From positions 1-15,731 of the forward strand of contig JAQUQK010000016.1 in NCBI GenBank assembly GCA_028716125.1: a stretch of DNA of 15,731 bases, given 5' to 3'. The notes below the pieces were generated by a model. That model ran no database searches. It saw only the letters and a list, made by a program, of their open reading frames with translations, and was not told where the DNA came from. How positions within the stretch are numbered: the stretch's first letter is position 1; each line of letters starts with the position of its first letter. Both the position numbers and the translations under genes were made by a program. Below are positions 1-7,048 of the stretch, in pieces. The stretch is from Thermoplasmatota archaeon. GTDB lineage: Archaea; Thermoplasmatota; JAQUQK01.

Positions 1-2
1 TG

Positions 3-1238
3 CTCGACCATCAGGCGGTCCAGCGCCTGCACGGAATAAAGCAATTGGGTTTCGCATATCTTGTTTATGGCGGAGCTAATCATACACGCCTTGAGCATTC
101 TCTTGGCACTTCGCACATCGCCTCAAAAATGGCGCATGCGATGGGATTTTCAAAGGAAGACGCGAAGACCGTCCGGGCGGCGGCGCTCCTGCATGACGTA
201 GGCCACCAGCCATATTCGCACACGCTTGAATACATCGTCCACTCGCGGCTTGGCACAGACCACATGGACATCACTAAGGAAATAATTCTCGGAAAACGCA
301 ACATTGCAATGGATGCCGACGACCTTTTTGATTACGAGCCAATTAACAAGATTCTGGAAGCGCAAGGAATAGACGCAAAGGAAGTTGCAGACCTTGTAAC
401 CGGCGGCTCAAGCAGCCCTTACACCACAATCGAGGAATTCGGTTCTGGCAGGCGCATCCAGCAAACAAACGGCGATCCTGCTCTCGGCCAGATAATACAT
501 TCCGCCGTGGACGCAGACCAGATAGACTACCTGCTGAGGGACGCTTACTATACGGGAGTCGCCTATGGCTTCATCGACATGGATCGAATATTGCAGACAA
601 TCTGCATAAAGAATGGCAACATCGCATTTGACCGCAAGGGCGTGAGCGCGCTTGAGAGCGCAATTGTCGCAAGAGGGCTGATGTATTCCTCGGTATATTT
701 CCACAAAACCGCAAGAATCGCAGAGTCTATGCTATGCCGCGCAGTTGAGCGCATCCCCGATAGCAAGATGTTTGACTTTTGCGCGATGATTGATTCAGAG
801 CTTATTGAAAAATTGAAAACCGTCGGAAAATACCAGAATGACATGGCTTTGCGCCTGAAATACAGGAAACTTTTCAAGACGGGATTTTCGATTCCACTTG
901 CGGAGCTGACGCAGGAACAGCGCAGTGCGCTAGTTGATGCAAGCGACCCAAAGACCTACACGATGCTTGAGGACGAAATTGCGCGAAAAGCGGGAATTCC
1001 CGAAGGCTATGTTATGGTTGACACGCCCGGAAAGGAAGTGCTTGTCACAGAGCCGCGCATAAAATCAACCGACGTAAGAATTGTTGATGATGACAAGGTT
1101 GTGCGCCTCAACGACTGCACTCCGATTGCGCGCGCTATCCGGGAGCGCAACGTAGTGGATTGGGGTGTAATTGTAAGCACCCCGGAAAAGTTCAGGGAAA
1201 AGATCGGAAAGATTGCGGAAAAAGTGCTTTTCGATTAA
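3..1238 (+). CDS. HD-domain phosphohydrolase (SAMHD1/dGTPase-like, COG1078 type), 5' end cut by window
   Basis: The reading frame is open to the first base, and the codons from position 3 encode LDHQAVQRLHGIKQLG, the usual lead-in of this family. The gene therefore starts left of the window, and the TTG at 45 is probably internal. Numbering from position 3, HTRLEHSLG lies at about residues 27-35 and LLHDVGH at about 62-68, giving the HD metal ligands H64 and D65. A later DADQIDYLLRD segment (about 170-180), followed by YTGVAYG, is the family's downstream metal and substrate signature. Relatives hydrolyse (d)NTPs or other nucleotides in the cytoplasm; the substrate here cannot be read from sequence. 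About 411 residues are visible, so little is missing. The 403-base gap downstream argues against co-transcription with orc1. Confidence 0.9.
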   Translation, partial: LDHQAVQRLHGIKQLGFAYLVYGGANHTRLEHSLGTSHIASKMAHAMGFSKEDAKTVRAAALLHDVGHQPYSHTLEYIVHSRLGTDHMDITKEIILGKRNIAMDADDLFDYEPINKILEAQGIDAKEVADLVTGGSSSPYTTIEEFGSGRRIQQTNGDPALGQIIHSAVDADQIDYLLRDAYYTGVAYGFIDMDRILQTICIKNGNIAFDRKGVSALESAIVARGLMYSSVYFHKTARIAESMLCRAVERIPDSKMFDFCAMIDSELIEKLKTVGKYQNDMALRLKYRKLFKTGFSIPLAELTQEQRSALVDASDPKTYTMLEDEIARKAGIPEGYVMVDTPGKEVLVTEPRIKSTDVRIVDDDKVVRLNDCTPIARAIRERNVVDWGVIVSTPEKFREKIGKIAEKVLFD

Positions 1239-1454
1239 GAGAAGTTTAGACGGATTTGCTAAAAAAAACCCAAACAAAAAACTGTCGTCATAGCGTTTGG
1301 AGCGGCGGCTATGTTTATTGGGCCGATTGTCTACCAAGGATGCTAAATGAAAGAAGAATACTAATGAGAGATGCGCAGGCATCACTACAGATGGATAATA
1401 GTTAATTTGCACACCATGATGCTACAGCGCATTCAAGACAAAGAGACACATCTT

Positions 1455-1476
1455 ACAAACATCGAGAAATGTTTGT
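1455..1476. repeat. Perfect 8-bp inverted repeat upstream of orc1
   Basis: ACAAACAT (1455-1462) and ATGTTTGT (1469-1476) are exact reverse complements around a 6-base centre. The repeat abuts the box-like TCCAGAGAAA. It could be a protein-binding dyad or an RNA hairpin. Confidence 0.6.
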
Positions 1477-1523
1477 CCAGAGAAATAAAAACCTTCCCGC
1501 GATAGCTTAATCAACGCTCACGG

Positions 1524-1552
1524 GATTGCCCGTAGTCCTAAACGGGCAAATC
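1524..1552. repeat. Hairpin-forming inverted repeat upstream of orc1
   Basis: TTGCCCGT (1526-1533) pairs with ACGGGCAA (1542-1549) around an 8-base loop. Two further pairs (GA/TC) form across a single bulged A at 1550. The stem is GC-rich, and no T-run follows it, so an intrinsic terminator is unlikely. Confidence 0.6.
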
Positions 1553-1562
1553 ATATTGCACG

Positions 1563-1611
1563 GACACTGGACGGCGTTTTTTGAGGATGGGACGAGAAAC
1601 GCCAGCGTGTC
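1563..1611. repeat. Long imperfect inverted repeat just before orc1
   Basis: The left arm is GACAC at 1563-1567 plus GGCGTTT at 1573-1579. The right arm is AAACGCC at 1597-1603 plus GTGTC at 1607-1611. The two paired blocks are separated by small asymmetric internal loops, with a 17-base loop at the top. It ends 30 bases before the orc1 start. It contains an origin-box-like CACTGGA core at 1565-1571. Confidence 0.55.
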
Positions 1612-1641
1612 AATACTAACATAAAGAACGCTGGTGAAAAG

Positions 1642-2910
1642 ATGGTTGATGGACAAAAAGGACTACTTGAGGACATTTTCAAGCCGCAGGAATCGGTAAT
1701 ATTCAAAGACAGGAGTGTAATGCACGCTTCATACACTCCAAGCACCCTGCCGCACAGGGAAGCGCAGATAAAACAGCTTGGAAACCTGCTTGCGCCGGCG
1801 TTCAAGGGCGGCATTCCGTCGAACGTCCTGATTTACGGAATGACCGGAACCGGAAAGACGGCAACTGTCCGCTACGTTTCAAACGAGCTTAAGGCAGCGA
1901 GCGAAAAATACGGCGTTCCGATGCACTGCATTTACCTCAACTGCGAAGTAGTTGACACTCACTACCGCGTTATGCAGAACATCGCGAACAATTTCATAAC
2001 CGAATGGGATGAAAGGATACCGTTCACGGGCTGGCCAACGGATGAAGTATACGCAAAACTTCGAGGGGCGATGGAAAAGGCCGGCGGGCTTATTTTGATA
2101 GTTTTTGACGAAGTTGACCGCCTCTTATGCAAAAGCGGCGACGACGCGCTTTACAACCTTTCGCGCATAAACTCAGATCTTCAAAAGGCAAAGGTATGCA
2201 TAATCGGAATATCCAACGACCTTAAATTCACGGAATACCTCGACCCGCGCGTCCGCTCAAGCCTGAGCGAAGAGGAGATCATTTTCCCGCCATACGACGC
2301 AGGCCAGCTCAAGGACATTCTTAAGCAGCGCGCTGGCGCAGGCTTTGCCGAAGGCGCTGTCCAGGATGGCGTAATCGAGCTTTGCTCTGCAATCGCCGCA
2401 AGGGAACACGGAGATGCGCGAAGGGCAATAGAATTGCTGCGCATTGCCGGCGAGTTGTGCGAGCGCCAGAGCGCAAGCAAGGTGGCTACCGACCACGTGA
2501 AGATGGCCTGCAAGACAATCGAATCCGACAGGATTGCCGAAGTTATCCGCAAGCTTCCGATACAATCAAAATTGGTTCTCCTTTCGGTAAGGGCGGGAGA
2601 CGCTTACGCCCAGCCAGGCGCAGGCGAAGTTGCGCTCACAACTGGCGAAGTATATGGCGCATACCGCGACCTTTGCAAGAAGACGGGAATGGACGTTCTT
2701 ACCCAGCGCAGAGTTGCAGACCTTATTTCTGAGCTTGACATGCTCGGCCTGATTACCGCACGCGTTATTTCGAAGGGCAGACAGGGAAGGACAAGGGAAA
2801 TTTCCATAAGCACGGACGTCGCAAAGCGCGACCTTGCAAACCTGTTGGAAGACGATGAAATTCTTAAAGACGTACTGGATTTCAAGCCCGCACAATCCAA
2901 GCTGATTTGA
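1642..2910 (+). CDS. orc1/cdc6: Orc1/Cdc6 replication initiator (AAA+ ATPase with winged helix)
   Basis: This is the archaeal origin recognition and MCM loading protein: it binds origin boxes through a C-terminal winged helix and is switched by ATP. Of 422 residues, Walker A GMTGTGKT is at 66-73, Walker B LIVFDEVD at 152-159, the sensor-1 region GISND at 189-193, an arginine-rich DPRVRSSL segment at 201-208, and the sensor-2 motif GDARRAIELL at 257-266. The remaining 130 or so residues fit the winged-helix domain. The length is normal. The ATG at 1642 is supported by GGTGA five bases upstream. Archaeal orc1/cdc6 genes often sit beside the origin they serve, and the dyad-rich upstream gap fits that. 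No other replication gene directly flanks it on the left. Confidence 0.96.
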   Translation: MVDGQKGLLEDIFKPQESVIFKDRSVMHASYTPSTLPHREAQIKQLGNLLAPAFKGGIPSNVLIYGMTGTGKTATVRYVSNELKAASEKYGVPMHCIYLNCEVVDTHYRVMQNIANNFITEWDERIPFTGWPTDEVYAKLRGAMEKAGGLILIVFDEVDRLLCKSGDDALYNLSRINSDLQKAKVCIIGISNDLKFTEYLDPRVRSSLSEEEIIFPPYDAGQLKDILKQRAGAGFAEGAVQDGVIELCSAIAAREHGDARRAIELLRIAGELCERQSASKVATDHVKMACKTIESDRIAEVIRKLPIQSKLVLLSVRAGDAYAQPGAGEVALTTGEVYGAYRDLCKKTGMDVLTQRRVADLISELDMLGLITARVISKGRQGRTREISISTDVAKRDLANLLEDDEILKDVLDFKPAQSKLI

Positions 2911-2925
2911 AAAAATAACTAATAT

Positions 2926-3029
2926 CTCTGATGATGACAAGAAGGTCAGCTGAGCGGCCGTGCGGCAACCTTTGCCTTTGGCAAACCGCCCGCGCGTTTG
3001 CGTTGATGACCCCTATGAGTGCTGAAGAG
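2926..3029 (+). ncRNA. Candidate C/D box guide sRNA with extended D'-C' hairpin
   Basis: All four boxes are present in order: C box ATGATGA (2931-2937), D' box CTGA (2950-2953), C' box TTGATGA (3003-3009) and D box CTGA (3022-3025). The intervals C-D' (CAAGAAGGTCAG) and C'-D (CCCCTATGAGTG) are each exactly 12 bases, the spacing that archaeal C/D ribonucleoproteins use for 2'-O-methylation guides. CTCT before the C box can pair with AGAG after the D box as a short terminal stem. By the D+5 rule the targets would be the C in CTGAC (of CTGACCTTCTTG) and the fifth-position C of CACTCATAGGGG. I cannot identify the target RNAs. The D'-C' spacer is about 49 bases, far above the usual few, and folds into a hairpin. 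C' has T rather than a purine first. Confidence 0.7.
2954..2993 (+). repeat. Three-segment hairpin between D' and C' boxes
   Basis: GCGG (2954-2957) pairs with CCGC (2990-2993), GCGG (2962-2965) with CCGC (2986-2989), and TTTGCC (2971-2976) with GGCAAA (2980-2985) around a TTT loop. All unpaired bases lie on the left side (4- and 5-base bulges). The right strand is continuous. This explains most of the long D'-C' spacer as one stem. Confidence 0.6.
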
Positions 3030-3072
3030 TGAAACTTTGGAAAAAATAGCCAGAATTATCGAGGTGAGTTGA

Positions 3073-4236
3073 ATGGTGGCAGTAAAGGAATTTGCAGGAT
3101 ACCGGCACAAGGAACCGCAGGAATTCGCGCTCAAGCCGTACGACGTCATAAGCGACGCCGAGGCTACAGAGATGCGCAAGAATTACAAATCGGGCATATT
3201 CATCGAAATCCCGCTCGGCGAAGGCGAGGAGAAATATAAAGTTGCGGCAAAGGAAACGGAGAAGTTTTCAAAGGAACTCATCGTTGACGAGCCGTCGATC
3301 TACGTTTACGAGGAATCAAGCAAGGAATTCACCCAGCGCGGCTTTGTCGTATGCGCTTCTCTCCAAGATTATCTCGACGGCAAGATAAAGATACACGAGA
3401 AAACCCGCGAAGCGCCGCTCAAGGACCGCATAAAGCACCTCGAAGCCACAAAGACGAACACTGGCCTTATCTGGCTCATCTTCAGAAAGAACGGCAAGAT
3501 AAAGAGGATGATGTCGCAGATACAGAAGGAAAAGCCGATAATCGAATTCCCGAAATATGGATTCACGCACAAGGTCTGGAAGGTCTCTGACAAGGAAACA
3601 ATACAGAAGGTCAAGGATGCATTCGCGCCGCTTGAGCTTTACATCGCAGACGGCCATCACAGATGCGCTTCCGCAGCCGAGATTTACAAGAGAAGAGTTG
3701 CAGAGGGAAAACCAAACGGCGAGCACGCATATGTCGAGGCGTTCTGCGCTTCCGAGGACGAGCTTCGCATAATGCCGTACAACCGCATAATCCGCAAGCT
3801 CCCGATGCCATTTGATGCATTGATTGAGAAAATGGGCGAGAAGTTCAAGGTCAAGCCCGCGAAGAAGGACAAGCCCGCGCACCATGAGGTTTTGATGTAT
3901 GGCAACAGGCAGTGGTGGAGCGTGAAGCCGAAGAAAGTGCCGAAGGGCGATGTCGAATCGCTTGACGTGAGCATAATACAGAACGACCTGCTTGCGCCAA
4001 TACTTGGAATAGCGGATCCGCGCAAGGATCCGAACATATTCTTTGAGGGCGGAGTTCTCACAAAGGCGGACATGCAGAAATTCGGCGATGCGGGAAACGA
4101 CCTCGTTCTCTACATGCACCCGACTTCAATGAAAGAACTAATGAGAGTTGCGGACGCAAAGAAAGACATGCCGCCAAAGTCAACATGGTTCGACCCGAAA
4201 TTGCTTTCGCTTCTGGTCTTCCATAAGATAGACTAG
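3073..4236 (+). CDS. DUF1015 family protein (COG4198 type)
   Basis: The product is 387 residues, close to the family norm. Recognisable signatures are KPYDVIS near the N-terminus (21-27), SIYVYEE (75-81), HEKT (108-111) followed by KDRIKHLEATKTNTG, and IADGHHRCASA (191-201), the strongest family motif. No signal peptide or membrane segment is seen, so it is cytosolic. Function is not established. From memory, the DGHHR block resembles the nucleotide-binding motif of ParB/sulfiredoxin-fold enzymes such as the archaeal free serine kinase SerK, and bacterial DUF1015 genes often accompany serine biosynthesis genes; a role in serine or phosphoserine metabolism is inference only. The start at 3073 has GAGGTGA ending six bases upstream. 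It is followed after 8 bases by the RPA-like gene, so the two probably form an operon. Confidence 0.88.
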   Translation: MVAVKEFAGYRHKEPQEFALKPYDVISDAEATEMRKNYKSGIFIEIPLGEGEEKYKVAAKETEKFSKELIVDEPSIYVYEESSKEFTQRGFVVCASLQDYLDGKIKIHEKTREAPLKDRIKHLEATKTNTGLIWLIFRKNGKIKRMMSQIQKEKPIIEFPKYGFTHKVWKVSDKETIQKVKDAFAPLELYIADGHHRCASAAEIYKRRVAEGKPNGEHAYVEAFCASEDELRIMPYNRIIRKLPMPFDALIEKMGEKFKVKPAKKDKPAHHEVLMYGNRQWWSVKPKKVPKGDVESLDVSIIQNDLLAPILGIADPRKDPNIFFEGGVLTKADMQKFGDAGNDLVLYMHPTSMKELMRVADAKKDMPPKSTWFDPKLLSLLVFHKID

Positions 4237-4244
4237 GAGATACG

Positions 4245-5078
4245 ATGAAACTCGCCGAAGCATACGAACTCGTAAAAGACCTCATTTCGGAGGAAGAATT
4301 CAAACGGGAAATAGAGAAACACGGCAAAACATTCGGCGGGCTTCTGGACGATGGCGCGATTGCACACCTGATTGTCGATGAGCTTGGCAGGAACACGCAT
4401 TCACTACTCAAAATTTCGGCGCTCTCGCCCGACAGCGCGGCGACGTTCTACGCAAAAGTCGTTGGAGAGCCGCAGAGTCGCGAATTTTCAAACGGCAATG
4501 GAAACGGCGGGGGCTATGGCGCATACAAGAAGATAACCGCTGTCGACGTTGCGGATGAAACCGGAAAATGCACACTTGTAATCTGGAACGGCGATGCAAC
4601 CGTGAAAAAAGGCCAGACGATTAAAGTCACAAACGGCGTTGTGAAAAGCCAGTACGGACTTGAAGTCACGCTCGGCCAGTGGGGAACCGTCGAAGGTGCG
4701 CCGGAAATTTCAATCGAGCCGAAATACGAGAGGCGCATAATCAAAATCGCCGAACTGACTCCGGAAAGCACGGACGTCTGCATTGAGGGAAAACTAGTTT
4801 CAGTTTCACCTACGCGTACCTTCAACCGCAAGAACGGCGGAGGGACGAGCTTTGTAGCATCTGCGCAAATCTCAGATGAAACGGGGCAATGCGCAATCAT
4901 CGCATGGGGCGACCAGGTGAAACTTTTCAAGGAGCTTGGGCCGGGAATCAAGGTTCGGGTAGAGCGCGCCCAGGCAAAGCAGGGATTCCGCGGAGGAGTT
5001 GAAGTTCATCTCCGCCAGAGCTCGGTTTTCAGGGTTTTGGAAAATTCAGATGAGAAAAAAGGGCAGACAAAGCTTTAG
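4245..5078 (+). CDS. RPA-like single-stranded DNA-binding protein with two OB folds
   Basis: The 277 residues divide into an N-terminal helical segment (1-50) of the kind found in archaeal RPA large subunits, then two OB folds at about 56-147 and 167-262. The repeats align with each other: ISALSPDS with IAELTPES, REF with RTF, then DVADETGKCTLVIW with QISDETGQCAIIAW. OB1 has an Asn/Gly-rich loop at 83-92. There is no zinc finger, so it is shorter than three- or four-OB archaeal RPAs and may work as a multimer or with a partner. It would coat ssDNA in replication and repair, fitting the nearby orc1. The start has GGAGAT just upstream. Its stop overlaps the stop of the convergent cysteine desulfurase gene. 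Confidence 0.88.
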   Translation: MKLAEAYELVKDLISEEEFKREIEKHGKTFGGLLDDGAIAHLIVDELGRNTHSLLKISALSPDSAATFYAKVVGEPQSREFSNGNGNGGGYGAYKKITAVDVADETGKCTLVIWNGDATVKKGQTIKVTNGVVKSQYGLEVTLGQWGTVEGAPEISIEPKYERRIIKIAELTPESTDVCIEGKLVSVSPTRTFNRKNGGGTSFVASAQISDETGQCAIIAWGDQVKLFKELGPGIKVRVERAQAKQGFRGGVEVHLRQSSVFRVLENSDEKKGQTKL

Positions 5079-6277
5079 CGCTTTTCCATCATCTTCTTCC
5101 ATTTGTCTGCGTCTTTTCTGTGCTCCCAGAGCGGAGACATTGCGCGCAATTCCTTCACGACTTCGGGCAGAATTTGCAGGAAATAGTCCACTTCTTCGTC
5201 TGTGTTTTCGCGCCCGAGAGTGACGCGAAGCGAGCCGTGCGAATCTACTGGATTAAGTCCTATTGATGTTAGAACGTGGCTTGGCTCAAGGCTCTTTGAG
5301 GAACATGCTGAACCTGTGGAAACTGCGATTCCTTTTTCATCCAGCTTGAGCAAAAGTGATTCGCCTTCGATTCCAGTAAATCGAAAATGGGCATTGTGCG
5401 GGAGGCGCTTTTCGGCATGGCCGTTCAGGTATGATTCCTCGATTGTTGAAAGAACAATTTTGATTATTTTGTCGCGCATCCCTTTCAGGCGGGCGCTGTC
5501 CTCTCCCAATCGCGCCTTTGCAAGTTCGCACGCCTTTCCAAGCCCGACTATTCCAGGAACGTTCTCTGTGCTGGAACGCAGACCCTTTTCGTGGCCGCCG
5601 CCGTGGATTATCGGTTCGAGCATCACGCCTTTTCTGACATAAAGCGCTCCGATGCCCTTGGGGCCGTAAATCTTGTGGCTTGAAAGCGCCAGCAAATCAA
5701 TGTTCATCTTTCTTACATCCACCGGGATTTTGCCGACTGACTGGACTGCGTCTGTGTGGAACAAAATTCCTTTCTCGCGGCAAATTTTTCCAATTTCCCC
5801 TATTGGCTGAATTGTGCCGATTTCGTTGTTTGCATGCATTATTGAAACCAGAATTGTCTTGTCTGTTATCGCAGAGCGGAGCGCATCGATTGAAACAATG
5901 CCATCGCTTTGAACTGGAAGATAAGTCGCCGCAAAACCCTGCTTCTCGAGCCAGCGGGAAGTTTCAAGGACTGCAGGATGCTCGATTTTAGTGGTTATTA
6001 TGTGGTTTCCCTTTGATCTGTTTTTTAGCGCCGCACCCTTGATTGCGATGTTGTCGGATTCCGTTCCGCCTGCTGTGAAAATTATTTCGTCGGGACTTGC
6101 GCCAATTAGCTGTGCAACCTGATTCCTTGCGATTTCCAAGGCGTTTTTTGCCTCGCGCCCAAATCCATGAAGGCTCGACGCATTGCCGAATTTTTCAGTG
6201 AAGAACGGCAGCATTTCCTTTACTGCATCTGGATCTACTGGCGTAGTTGCCGAATGGTCAAGATAAACTCTATTCAT
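5075..6277 (-). CDS. nifS/iscS: Cysteine desulfurase (NifS/IscS family)
   Basis: This PLP enzyme converts L-cysteine to alanine and an enzyme-bound persulfide that supplies sulfur for Fe-S clusters and other sulfur-containing products. The start used is the ATG at 6275-6277 (MNRVYLDHSATTPVD), which has GGCGGTG about six bases upstream; a TTG eight codons earlier lacks this. In 400 residues, TAGGTESDN covers the cofactor phosphate region, HTDAVQ holds the PLP-ring Asp (D176), SSHKIYGPKG holds the Schiff-base lysine (K202), and STGSACSS holds the persulfide cysteine (C325). No IscU/NifU scaffold gene is adjacent; it is the last gene of the cysK-cysE run, 44 bases after cysE. The nearby hydrogenase operon, rich in Fe-S clusters, is a plausible sulfur consumer. 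Confidence 0.93.
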   Translation of the reverse strand: MNRVYLDHSATTPVDPDAVKEMLPFFTEKFGNASSLHGFGREAKNALEIARNQVAQLIGASPDEIIFTAGGTESDNIAIKGAALKNRSKGNHIITTKIEHPAVLETSRWLEKQGFAATYLPVQSDGIVSIDALRSAITDKTILVSIMHANNEIGTIQPIGEIGKICREKGILFHTDAVQSVGKIPVDVRKMNIDLLALSSHKIYGPKGIGALYVRKGVMLEPIIHGGGHEKGLRSSTENVPGIVGLGKACELAKARLGEDSARLKGMRDKIIKIVLSTIEESYLNGHAEKRLPHNAHFRFTGIEGESLLLKLDEKGIAVSTGSACSSKSLEPSHVLTSIGLNPVDSHGSLRVTLGRENTDEEVDYFLQILPEVVKELRAMSPLWEHRKDADKWKKMMEKR

Positions 6278-6321
6278 CAATACACCGCCGCATAAGCGCA
6301 ATGCCGTAATATTCAGTCAAC

Positions 6322-7038
6322 TTAAATTCCTCCCCCTTCACCAAACGCATCTGACAATCTGCTGCTTTCATTTGCGGCAGCATCTCCCGATATATGGACT
6401 CCGTCTCTTTTTTCCAGCATGCTCTCGATCTTGTCCTGCCGTTTGAGAATGAATCTGATTGCCTCTGCTACTGGGTCCGGGAGCACACCGTGCTCAATGG
6501 CGGCAAGATGCTTGCCCTTCTCTTCGATTATCCTGCCGGGTATTCCCACTACGACCTTGCCCGGAGGGACGGATTTTACCACGACAGACCCTGCCCCAAC
6601 TCTTGCATTGCTTCCTATCGTGATTGGGCCAAGAAGTATCGCCCCCGCCCCTATCACCACGCCGCTTTCCACGGTAGGATGGCGCTTCTTCTTCTCGAGG
6701 TCTACACCGCCAAGAACCACGCCCTGGTACATCAGAACGTCGTCTCCCACTTCCGCGGTTTCCCCTATCACTACGCCCATGCCATGGTCTATGAAAACGC
6801 GCCTTCCGATGGTTGCGCCGGGATGTATTTCAATCCCGGTGAAGAACCGGTTGACGTGGGAAACGAGGCGCGCAAGAAATCTTAGCCGATGCTTCCAAAA
6901 GAAATGTGAAACCCTGTGCGACCAAATTGCGTGCAGGCCCGGATACAGGAAGAAAATCTCAATTGCGCTCTTTGCCGCGGGATCCTTTGCAAAAACGGTC
7001 TTGATGTCTTCCCTTAATCGCTTGAACATTGGATGCAC
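6322..7038 (-). CDS. cysE: Serine O-acetyltransferase
   Basis: It makes O-acetylserine from serine and acetyl-CoA, the first step of cysteine synthesis. The 238-residue product has a short helical N-terminus, then left-handed hexapeptide repeats from about residue 70 (EIHPGATIG, VFIDHGMGVVIGETA, VVIGAGAILLG, ARVGAGSVV). The catalytic histidines are H85 in DHGMG and H120 in RHPTV. E70 of EIHP stands where E. coli CysE has Asp143, as in short Bacillus-type enzymes. The tail after residue 170 is charged and not the E. coli regulatory tail. The GTG start at 7038 is preferred because GGTGA sits three bases upstream; an ATG three codons later would leave a 12-base spacing. It starts 10 bases after cysK. 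It looks bacterial in type, suggesting old transfer. Confidence 0.93.
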   Translation of the reverse strand: MHPMFKRLREDIKTVFAKDPAAKSAIEIFFLYPGLHAIWSHRVSHFFWKHRLRFLARLVSHVNRFFTGIEIHPGATIGRRVFIDHGMGVVIGETAEVGDDVLMYQGVVLGGVDLEKKKRHPTVESGVVIGAGAILLGPITIGSNARVGAGSVVVKSVPPGKVVVGIPGRIIEEKGKHLAAIEHGVLPDPVAEAIRFILKRQDKIESMLEKRDGVHISGDAAANESSRLSDAFGEGGGI

Positions 7039-7048
7039 CCATCACCGA

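Larger units (their letters stand above)
1239..1641. other. Gene-free 403-base region upstream of orc1/cdc6 with three dyads
   Basis: I see no convincing protein or tRNA gene here. The left part holds an A-rich tract (about 1261-1281). The right half has three successive inverted repeats, at 1455-1476, 1524-1552 and 1563-1611. A weak TATA-like AAATAAAA lies at about 1483-1490; if used, it would give orc1 a leader of about 130 bases containing the two right-hand hairpins. Two fragments resemble the core of euryarchaeal origin recognition boxes: TCCAGAGAAA at 1476-1485 and CACTGGA at 1565-1571 (TCCAGTG on the other strand). Position next to orc1/cdc6 makes it a candidate replication origin, a structured leader, or both. 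The resemblance to the box consensus is partial. Confidence 0.5.

Noticed and set aside
45..47. TTG as the true start of the HD-domain gene
   Set aside because: The upstream codons encode the conserved QRLHGIKQLG segment, so the gene is truncated by the window edge.
1524..1552. Intrinsic terminator
   Set aside because: The stem is good, but no T-run follows on either side, and it is nearly 300 bases past the HD gene.
1239..1641. tRNA, RNase P or SRP RNA in the gap
   Set aside because: No cloverleaf, no T-loop GTTC block and no SRP or RNase P core motifs were seen; only separate hairpins.
3316..4119. 267-codon minus-strand open frame inside the DUF1015 gene
   Set aside because: It is antisense to a gene with clear family motifs. 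The sequence is low in recognisable motifs and arises from the codon bias of the real gene.
6278..6301. TTG start eight codons upstream for the cysteine desulfurase
   Set aside because: The family begins at MNRVYLDHSATT, and GGCGGTG is well placed for that ATG.
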